Assembly (NCBI GenBank): GCA_021824575.1
Contig: JAKAKJ010000072.1
Location: 1 to 64,000 of the forward strand
Direction: 5' to 3'
Origin: Chloroflexota bacterium
GTDB lineage: Bacteria > Chloroflexota > Anaerolineae > Anaerolineales > Villigracilaceae
Length of the DNA: 64,000 nucleotides
Below are positions 56,688-64,000 of this stretch, piece by piece. The notes beneath the pieces are model-generated. The model did no database searches, was not told where the DNA came from, and saw only the letters and a program-made list of their open reading frames with translations. Position numbers and translations under genes: made by a program. How positions within the stretch are numbered: the first letter of the stretch is position 1; each line of letters opens with the position of its first letter.

Positions 56688-57686
56688 ATGTCCGTTATCG
56701 AAGTGCGGGAGCTGACCAAGGTTTTCAAAATTCCCAAAAAGGAAATTGGATTAACGGGCGCGATCAAAGCGCTGTTCATGCCAAAGTATGAACAAAAGAC
56801 CGCCGTGGATCGCGTCAATTTTCAGATTGACGAAGGCGAAGTCGTCGGATACATCGGTGTCAACGGTGCGGGCAAATCCACGACGATCAAGATGCTGACA
56901 GGCATCCTCGTCCCGACGAGCGGACACGCGCGCGTGCTTGGACGCGATCCGCACAAGGAACGCGTCGCCAATGCCCGTGAAATTGGCGTGGTCTTCGGCC
57001 AGCGCACCCAACTCTGGTGGGACCTGGCTTTCATCGAATCGTTGAATCTCGTGGCGAGGATTTATCAAGTCCCGGAAACGCGTTACAAGAAATTGCTCGA
57101 CCAATTTGCAGAAATGCTGGAACTCAAGGAATTATTTCATGTTCCGATTCGCAACATGTCGCTCGGACAAAAGATGCGCGCCGAACTGGCCGCCACGTTG
57201 ATCCATGAGCCGCGAGTTGTTTATCTCGATGAGCCGACCATCGGTCTGGATTTGATCGTCAAAGAACGCATCCGTGAATTCATCAAAGAACAAAATCAAA
57301 CCAAGAGCACAACGGTCGTGCTGACCACGCATGATTTGGGCGACATCGAAGAATTATGCAAACGCGTCATTATCATAGACGCGGGGCGACTCATTTACGA
57401 TGGTCCAATCGAAACCATCAAGCAACAATTCGGAAAATATCGCGAAATAACATTCGAAACAATTCATTCGTCGGAGCGCGTGACTTTGCCATCAGGGGCG
57501 GAGACGACTCACGTCGAGCCGCGCCGCCTCACGGTCCGGTTTGACCGAACGCTGACCACAGCCAGTCAGGTCGCGGCGGCATTGATGAATCAAATCGAGG
57601 TCAAAGACTTTTCGTTGTCCGAGCCTGACCTTGCATCCATCATCAAACAAATCTACAACGGCGCGTTGAACAGGGAGGCTGCGTGA
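56688..57686 (+). CDS. ABC transporter ATP-binding protein (ABC-2 type exporter)
   Basis: GYIGVNGAGKSTTIKMLTGILVPTSGHARVLGRDP, NMSLGQKMRAELAATLIHEPRVVYLDEPTIGLD. Confidence 0.92.
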   Translation: MSVIEVRELTKVFKIPKKEIGLTGAIKALFMPKYEQKTAVDRVNFQIDEGEVVGYIGVNGAGKSTTIKMLTGILVPTSGHARVLGRDPHKERVANAREIGVVFGQRTQLWWDLAFIESLNLVARIYQVPETRYKKLLDQFAEMLELKELFHVPIRNMSLGQKMRAELAATLIHEPRVVYLDEPTIGLDLIVKERIREFIKEQNQTKSTTVVLTTHDLGDIEELCKRVIIIDAGRLIYDGPIETIKQQFGKYREITFETIHSSERVTLPSGAETTHVEPRRLTVRFDRTLTTASQVAAALMNQIEVKDFSLSEPDLASIIKQIYNGALNREAA

Positions 57687-58495
57687 TCCAATCGCTGAGG
57701 CGCAACGTTTCGATTTATTCGGCCATCGCTTCGACCGCGGCCAAAGCGCGGCTGGCTTACAACATGTGGGTCTGGGCGGATTTTTTTGCAACCATCATTT
57801 CGATGTTCATCTTTGTTTATTTCTGGCGCGCGGTGTATGCGGGCGAAACAACACTCAGCGGACTAACACTGGCACAAACCATCAACTACATTTTGCTTGC
57901 GCGTTTGCTCGCGCCATTAGTGGAGACACGCACCATTTATTTCTTTGGCTATATGATCCGGCAGGGACAGATTGCTGTTGAGCTGACGCGCCCGTTGGAC
58001 ATGCAATTGCGCGTCGTTGTCGAAACATTTGCAGAGCTGGCAACTTTTCTTGTCCAAAGATTACCGTTGTTCCTGCTCGCATGGTTGATCTTTGGTTTGC
58101 AATTGCCATCGAACCCGGCAGTCTGGATCGCGTTTTTTATTTCATTGATCCTAGGACAAGCCGTGCTTTTCCTTTTCGATTGGATGTTTGCATGTCTTGC
58201 ATTTTACGTGACCGAGACGTGGGGCCTGAGCGTGGTACGCATCGGCGTTGGATCGTTCTTCAGCGGCGCACTCGTTCCGCTCGTGATGATGCCGGGCTGG
58301 TTGCAAAATATCGCGGCGGCCATGCCGTTCGCCCAAGCGATGTCAGTGCCGGTTTCATTTTTGAGCGGCATTACTTCATTGGCCGACGCACCGCGCTTAT
58401 GGACGATTCAAATTATCTGGCTCGCGGCTTTATTGATTCTTTCGCGCGTGATATTCAGCATCACCGTTCGCAAAGTCACAGTGCAGGGCGGATGA
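57683..58495 (+). CDS. ABC-2 family transporter permease
   Basis: Six hydrophobic segments; translationally coupled to the ATPase gene. Confidence 0.82.
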   Translation: MIQSLRRNVSIYSAIASTAAKARLAYNMWVWADFFATIISMFIFVYFWRAVYAGETTLSGLTLAQTINYILLARLLAPLVETRTIYFFGYMIRQGQIAVELTRPLDMQLRVVVETFAELATFLVQRLPLFLLAWLIFGLQLPSNPAVWIAFFISLILGQAVLFLFDWMFACLAFYVTETWGLSVVRIGVGSFFSGALVPLVMMPGWLQNIAAAMPFAQAMSVPVSFLSGITSLADAPRLWTIQIIWLAALLILSRVIFSITVRKVTVQGG

Positions 58496-58496
58496 A

Positions 58497-59285
58497 ATGA
58501 CCCGCTACCTGTCGCTCTATGGATATTTCCTTATTCAGCGATTTAAAATCCTGATGGAATACCGCTTGAACTTTTTCATCGGCTCTGCTTCGACAGCCAT
58601 TTTACAAGCCGCATCATTGGCAACCATCTGGGTCGTGATGCGGCAAATCCCATCGTTGAATGGATGGAATTTTTACGAGGTCATTTTGATCTATGGATTA
58701 CTCACGATGGGCGAATCGATCACGCACATGTTCGCAGACAACCTTTGGACGATTGGATGGAATTACATTCGCAGCGGGGACTTTGACCGGTTTCTGGTCC
58801 GACCGATTGACCCGCTCTTCCATCTGCTTGCGGATCGCTTCTGCCACGACGGCATCGGCAACTTCGTGACTGGCGCATTGTTGATCGGCGTCTCGATGTA
58901 CAGCCTGCACGTCGCGCTGACGCCATTGCGCGCAATCTATATTCTGGTTGCCGTCATCAGCGGTGGAATTATTTTCATCGCGCTCAATCTCATTACCGCC
59001 ACGTCCGCGTTCTGGCTGACCGAATCCATCCCGGTGACACAAGTTGTCTTCAATATGAACGAATTTGCCAAATATCCGCTCAACATTTATCACAATGCGA
59101 TCCGCATTTTGTTGACGTGGTTGATTCCTTATGGATTCGTTTCGTTTTATCCGGCCAGTTATTTGCTCGGACGCGATGCGGGGCCAGTGGTTTGGCTCAG
59201 CCCGGTCGTCGCGACGGTTTTCATTTTGATTGCTTATCGCGTTTGGTTGTTTGGTCTGCGGCATTATTCGGGAACTGGATCGTAG
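58497..59285 (+). CDS. ABC-2 family transporter permease
   Basis: YLSLYGYFLIQRFKILMEYRLNFFIGSASTAILQAASLATIWVVM...; second permease of the exporter. Confidence 0.82.
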   Translation: MTRYLSLYGYFLIQRFKILMEYRLNFFIGSASTAILQAASLATIWVVMRQIPSLNGWNFYEVILIYGLLTMGESITHMFADNLWTIGWNYIRSGDFDRFLVRPIDPLFHLLADRFCHDGIGNFVTGALLIGVSMYSLHVALTPLRAIYILVAVISGGIIFIALNLITATSAFWLTESIPVTQVVFNMNEFAKYPLNIYHNAIRILLTWLIPYGFVSFYPASYLLGRDAGPVVWLSPVVATVFILIAYRVWLFGLRHYSGTGS

Positions 59286-59304
59286 AGTCATCATAGCCAG
59301 CCAA

Positions 59305-60807
59305 CTAATATCCAGCCGGTAATTTGCCCACCCAATCGTTACCGAGCATGACAGTAATATCCGCGGTCGAAGATGGATCGTTTTTGAAAATGATCTGACT
59401 GCTGCTCGTGACTCCAAAAATTTTGATCAAATACCGCAAAGCATAAAGCTTGGGGGAATAGATGATGATCGTTGTTCGGCTATACAATTGCGGAGCCTGG
59501 CCAAGTCCAACCACGCGCATACCCTGCGAGATAAGGAAATTCGCTGAACGCGCGTCCAATTGAGGGACGTTGGTTCCGTTCAATACGCGGACTTGCGCGT
59601 TATCCGCCTGCATCAACTGTCTTGGATCTCCCTGCGCGATCGGGCCGTCCAACCCGCCTTGAAGAAAAATCTGGTCGGTCAGCGCGTGGATCTTATCCGA
59701 TATGGGAATAAACACATCCGCAGGCTGCCCAGCTAAGGTAACAGTCGCCGTGTTTATCATTGTGTAATCTATGACGGCGCTCGTGATTTTGTCGCGGGGA
59801 ATCTGGTTGACCAAATAAGCCAGCTTGACCGCATCATCGAATGTCAGATTCGTATGGATGCCGGCAGAGAATTCCTTGTACAAGGTCGGCGCTTGGGCAA
59901 TGAAGGTTGGAAAGTATTCGGGGCTGAATATCTTTTTTTGTATGGCAAGGATGATCTGCTGCTGGCGTTGTGCGCGGCCAATATCATCGTACGTGGCTCC
60001 CTGGCTCGCATCACGAGCACGCGCATAAGCGAGCGCGACCTGGCCGTTTAGATGGCGCATCCCGCAGCATGTGACGACCACATGATCGAGGCCGGTCCCC
60101 ATCGGATCGAGAATCAGCTTTTGATTCACGTAAACGTCCACCCCGCCCAGTGTGTTGATAAGCGATATAAAGGTTTTGAAATCCACGTTCACATAATATT
60201 GGACCGGCACGCCGATAAATTGCGACACGGTTTTCATGGCAAGGCCGGGACCGCCGCCCGGCAGTTTCGCCGCTTCCCCGCTTGTCCACGCGGTATTGAT
60301 CCGGCTGTAACCAAAACCAGGAATGTTCACGTACATATCGCGGGGAATCGAAATCATCGCCGCCGATTTTGAAACCGGGTCAACGGTAAACAGGATAATC
60401 GTATCCGTGCAGGCCGGGCAATTAGGCCCGCTGATATCCGCACCGCTGGATCGCAATCCGAAGAACACAATATTGATGCGGCTTGCGCCGTCCCATTGAG
60501 GCGGCTCAACCACAGGCGCGGACTCCGGTGTTGGAGGCAGGCTCGCCGCCGGAGTGCCTTGAATCACCAGCGGGGTTCCCAAAGCAGTTTCCGCCGCGCC
60601 GCCACAAGTCGAAGGCGGGATGCCTGGCAGCGAGGTTAAATTCCAGCAGGCGGTAAAACTTCGCGCATAAATAAAAATCCCGATAGCCGCCGCAATGACA
60701 ACGCACCAGAAGAATACCAGACCCAATGACAGATCTTGCATCTTTAGGCGTTTGATCTTTTTCATAAATCCAGAGAGATGATTCACAAGCGACCGGACCT
60801 TACCCAT
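59305..60807 (-). CDS. LytR-CpsA-Psr (LCP) family protein with C-terminal LytR_C-like domain
   Basis: INIVFFGLRSSG..TDTIILFTVDPVSKSAAMISIPRDMYVNIPGFGYSRINTAW...VALAYARARDAS; C-term VRVLNGTNVPQLDARSANFLISQGM. Confidence 0.88.
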   Translation of the reverse strand: MGKVRSLVNHLSGFMKKIKRLKMQDLSLGLVFFWCVVIAAAIGIFIYARSFTACWNLTSLPGIPPSTCGGAAETALGTPLVIQGTPAASLPPTPESAPVVEPPQWDGASRINIVFFGLRSSGADISGPNCPACTDTIILFTVDPVSKSAAMISIPRDMYVNIPGFGYSRINTAWTSGEAAKLPGGGPGLAMKTVSQFIGVPVQYYVNVDFKTFISLINTLGGVDVYVNQKLILDPMGTGLDHVVVTCCGMRHLNGQVALAYARARDASQGATYDDIGRAQRQQQIILAIQKKIFSPEYFPTFIAQAPTLYKEFSAGIHTNLTFDDAVKLAYLVNQIPRDKITSAVIDYTMINTATVTLAGQPADVFIPISDKIHALTDQIFLQGGLDGPIAQGDPRQLMQADNAQVRVLNGTNVPQLDARSANFLISQGMRVVGLGQAPQLYSRTTIIIYSPKLYALRYLIKIFGVTSSSQIIFKNDPSSTADITVMLGNDWVGKLPAGY

Positions 60808-60888
60808 CGGACTCGAAAAAGCTTATGGGAGAGCTTCTTGCCCCGCGCGCGCCATGTCGCATTAACGGTTCGATGGAGCGACCTTTCC

Positions 60889-62127
60889 TCACTCATATAC
60901 CTTCTCGCCATCCACATCCGCGCTTAATGCGTCAGCTTCCACATCACGCGCAGACGGCACGGACGCGAGCAGTTCCTTGTAATACTCGTGCTGGATGACC
61001 AGGTTCATGATTTCGTTTGTGCCCGTCCAGATGGTCATCAGACGCGCGTCGCGCAGGAGCCGTTCGATTGGATAAACATTGGTGTAGCCGATCCCGCCCA
61101 TGATCTGCATGGCATCGTTGACCACAGCCCAGGCCGTATCGGTGGCAAACTTTTTTGACTCGGACACCATTCGCCGGACATATTCCGAGTTCCCGATGCT
61201 GTCAATGATCCGCGCTGTTTCATGGACAAGCGCCCGCGCCGCGTCGAGGCGCGTCAGGCTTTCGGCGACTTTGAAGTTGACTCCCTCGAACTCGCGGATC
61301 TTCTGCCCGAAGGCCTTGCGCCGGTCGGCGTAGCGCGCCGCAATCTCCAAAGCCGCACGCGCCAGGCCAAGCGCACCCGCCGCGCTGGTCATCCGTTCGG
61401 GGATCATCATCTGATTGAAGATTGTGTACGCGTCATGCTCGCGGCCGATCAGATTCTCTGCTGGCACATGCACATTCCGAAAATAGACGCGTCCGGTTCC
61501 TCCGCCGCGCGTTCCCATCAACCCGTATACGTGCTGGACTTCCACGCCCTCGCCTCGCTCGACCAGCAGCGCACTAATCGCCTTGTGACTGGACGCGTCC
61601 GGGTTCGTGCATGCGTAGACGAGGAACAGATCCGCGCCCTCCGCGCCAACAATGAATCGCTTTTGTCCGTTCAGGATATAGAAATCGCCTTCGCGTTTTG
61701 CGGTCGCGGTTGCGCCGAAAAAGTCCGAGCCGCCGCGCGGTTCCGTCAATGCTTCAGCTACGGTCATCCTGCCTTCGAGCACCGGCGCGAGAAATTTTTC
61801 CTTTTGTTCGTGCGAACCAAAAACATGGATCGCCTCGCCGACAATGGACGGCAATGAATACAAACAGGCCAAGGTGGCGCCCAATACGCCAATTTCCTCC
61901 AGCACCAAAACTTCATGCGACCAGCCCATGCCGCGCCCGCCCCATTCCTCTGGGAATCGCAGTCCCAGCAGGCGGTGTGCGGCGAGTTTTTGGATGTACT
62001 CACGCGGGTAACGAATCTTGTCCGCATCCATGTCGAGCAATAGCTGGCGCGGCACTTCCTTACTCACGAACGCGCGCGCTTCATCTCTCAAGTCGCGTTG
62101 TTCGGTTGTCAAAATGAAGTCCGACAT
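60889..62127 (-). CDS. Acyl-CoA dehydrogenase
   Basis: [20 protein letters not shown]...[34 protein letters not shown]...[12 protein letters not shown]...[34 protein letters not shown]. Confidence 0.94.
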   Translation of the reverse strand: MSDFILTTEQRDLRDEARAFVSKEVPRQLLLDMDADKIRYPREYIQKLAAHRLLGLRFPEEWGGRGMGWSHEVLVLEEIGVLGATLACLYSLPSIVGEAIHVFGSHEQKEKFLAPVLEGRMTVAEALTEPRGGSDFFGATATAKREGDFYILNGQKRFIVGAEGADLFLVYACTNPDASSHKAISALLVERGEGVEVQHVYGLMGTRGGGTGRVYFRNVHVPAENLIGREHDAYTIFNQMMIPERMTSAAGALGLARAALEIAARYADRRKAFGQKIREFEGVNFKVAESLTRLDAARALVHETARIIDSIGNSEYVRRMVSESKKFATDTAWAVVNDAMQIMGGIGYTNVYPIERLLRDARLMTIWTGTNEIMNLVIQHEYYKELLASVPSARDVEADALSADVDGEKVYE

Positions 62128-62268
62128 TTTTCTCCTTTTTTGCCATGAGCCTGCGAATTGGATCATCCATCTTGTGGCTTCATTATAGGCCTGGCACGGG
62201 AAAATTCAAGACGAGCGCGCACCGATTGGCTTCTTCATGCTGCCAGCAATTTCGATTATAGTTGGCGC

Positions 62269-64000
62269 ATGTCCCTGCGTACGCGGCTGATCGTTTTTGT
62301 GCTTCTCTTTGGTTCGGCAGTCCTGGCCAACATCTTCGCGTTGGTCTATTTGGCACGCTCGATTTCCAAATCACTCAGCACAATTGAAAATATCCGCCAG
62401 CGCCAGTTGATCGCCGTACAGATGACCGCCCATTTGCGTGACGCCGAGGCCGCATTGTATCGTTATCAAATAGATGGCGAGGCAGGTTTCAAATCGCAGT
62501 TCATGGACCAGTTGAACAATTTCTCCAACGACCTGGGACAATTCCGCCAGATCGCAAACGACACAAATGAAAAGCAGTGGACATCAACCCTGGGACTGGC
62601 ATACCAGCAAACGTTCAGCACAGGCAGCAACCTGATCACATTACGCGACCGACAGGCGGGAGACCTCCAAAAATTTTCAAACACACAGGCGCAGTTAACG
62701 GCTCTACTCTTCAACGACATAAAACCAAATCGTCTCGATGACGCTGCATATCAGACAATCGTTACGAACATGCAGGATTCTTCGAGCGCCACACTCTCGG
62801 CGGTGACGGGCTACATCGCATCGCCAGACGAAAACAAACGCGTGCAATTCACAGATGCGGTTGTCTCTTTCCAAAAAGCGCTGAACGATTTCTACGCAAT
62901 CGCACAATCAAAAAGCGAAAAGCAGTGGGCGGATGAAGCAGCCAGCATCTTCGGCCAAATGCAATCGCTTGGTTCGCAATTGATTGGCGAACGCGATTTG
63001 CAGCAGTCCCTTTATGCCAATTTCATTTCCGTGATCTTCAATGCGGGCCAGCAAACCATCGTCGGCCAGATCGAGCCGCACGAGACTGAAAAGTTTGCGC
63101 GGGAACAGCAGGCCTTGCTCAACGCCGTCAACACCGCGACCATCGCCAGCATTTCCGTTGCCGCCGTCATCTCGATCATTGCCATCCTGTTCATGATCTA
63201 TCTTTCGCGGCAGATCAACGCACGCGCCACCGCCCTGCTCAAAGGAGCGGAACGCGTGACAAACGGCGACCTCGAACAGCCCGTTGCAATTAAAGGAAGC
63301 GACGAATTCGGGCAGTTGGCAACATCATTCAACACGATGATGCAGGAATTAGCCAACCGTGAAGATCGTCTGCGCGCGCTGATCGGCAGGATGGCGCAGA
63401 TTCAAGACGAAGAACGGCGCCTAATCGGTTTGGATTTGCACGATGGTTTGACCCAATTGATCATCTCGGCCAACATGCACCTGAACACGCTCAACGCGCA
63501 GATTGGATCCCAATTGAGCGCACAATCGCTTCAAGCCCTGGACGTGAGCCGGACTCTCGTTAAACAATCCATTGACGAAGCTCGCAGAGTGATTACCGAA
63601 CTGCGCCCAACCACGGTTGATGATCTGGGCTTGGAACAGGGACTGCGTCAATACGTGACCGAACTTTGCGAAGAACAAAAATGGGAAGCGGAGATCATCA
63701 CCAACACACATGGATTGAAAATTACACATTCAGTGGAGGCTGCCATCTTCCGCATCGCGCAGGAGGCTTTGACAAACGTTCGCAAGCACGCGCGGACGGA
63801 GAAGGTGCGCATCGAATTGTCAGTGGAGGATCAAAGTTTGGTTTTGCGCGTGCAGGATTGGGGTCAGGGTTTCGATGCGAGCTTGCTTCAGCAGGATGAA
63901 TCCCAGCATCTGGGATTGGTCAGTATGCAGGAACGCGCGCAGATGATTGATGGAGTCTGCAAGATCGAAAGTCAATTGGGCAAAGGGACAAGCGTGGAGG
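62269..64000 (+). CDS. NarX/DegS-type (HisKA_3) sensor histidine kinase with HAMP domain; truncated by window edge
   Basis: ATG at 62269 opens MSLRTRLIVFVLLFGSAVLANIFALVYLARSISK...; later RLIGLDLHDGLTQLIISANMHL, FRIAQEALTNVRKHARTEKVRIEL, HLGLVSMQERAQMIDG. Frame stays open to 64000; not in the supplied ORF track. Confidence 0.9.
   Translation, partial: MSLRTRLIVFVLLFGSAVLANIFALVYLARSISKSLSTIENIRQRQLIAVQMTAHLRDAEAALYRYQIDGEAGFKSQFMDQLNNFSNDLGQFRQIANDTNEKQWTSTLGLAYQQTFSTGSNLITLRDRQAGDLQKFSNTQAQLTALLFNDIKPNRLDDAAYQTIVTNMQDSSSATLSAVTGYIASPDENKRVQFTDAVVSFQKALNDFYAIAQSKSEKQWADEAASIFGQMQSLGSQLIGERDLQQSLYANFISVIFNAGQQTIVGQIEPHETEKFAREQQALLNAVNTATIASISVAAVISIIAILFMIYLSRQINARATALLKGAERVTNGDLEQPVAIKGSDEFGQLATSFNTMMQELANREDRLRALIGRMAQIQDEERRLIGLDLHDGLTQLIISANMHLNTLNAQIGSQLSAQSLQALDVSRTLVKQSIDEARRVITELRPTTVDDLGLEQGLRQYVTELCEEQKWEAEIITNTHGLKITHSVEAAIFRIAQEALTNVRKHARTEKVRIELSVEDQSLVLRVQDWGQGFDASLLQQDESQHLGLVSMQERAQMIDGVCKIESQLGKGTSVE

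Noticed and set aside
1-64000. CRISPR arrays, tRNA/rRNA genes, transposases, integrases, prophage genes
   Set aside because: Looked for regular direct repeats, cloverleaf-like segments and recombinase-type proteins; none could be supported by eye.

Overview
This 64-kb window looks chromosomal and Chloroflexota-like (Anaerolineae-type gene content; inferred from protein style only, no database search). I saw no rRNA, tRNA, CRISPR array, transposase or integrase. Main blocks: the end of a 2-oxoacid:acceptor oxidoreductase operon; a small accessory group (SLATT-like membrane protein, methyltransferase-like protein, HrgA/HARE-HTH-like protein); tandem aldo/keto reductases; clpS-plsC; a four-gene cluster with a cysteine-less PTPS/QueD homologue; DegT, a ProRS paralogue lacking its catalytic core, bactofilin, fabI and mpg; a LacI-regulated beta-glucan/mannan oligosaccharide import and phosphorolysis locus (ABC transporter, GH130, GH94); a two-component system plus livKHMGF; a 12-gene heme operon (hemA-C-D-B-radical SAM-hemQ-hemE-two small membrane proteins-hemH-hemY-hemL); a second two-component system next to an NrfD/4Fe-4S fusion plus c-type cytochromes; an ABC-2 exporter; an LCP protein; an acyl-CoA dehydrogenase; and a truncated sensor kinase absent from the ORF track. 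The most unusual signals are: (1) short dispersed-repeat-like sequences carried in frame inside several heme genes and GH94; (2) a ProRS-like protein keeping the editing and anticodon-binding regions but lacking class II catalytic motifs; (3) a polytopic NrfD protein with an internal twin-arginine motif fused to an Fe-S domain; (4) the PTPS-like/glycosyltransferase cluster; (5) paired palindromic elements upstream of hemQ.
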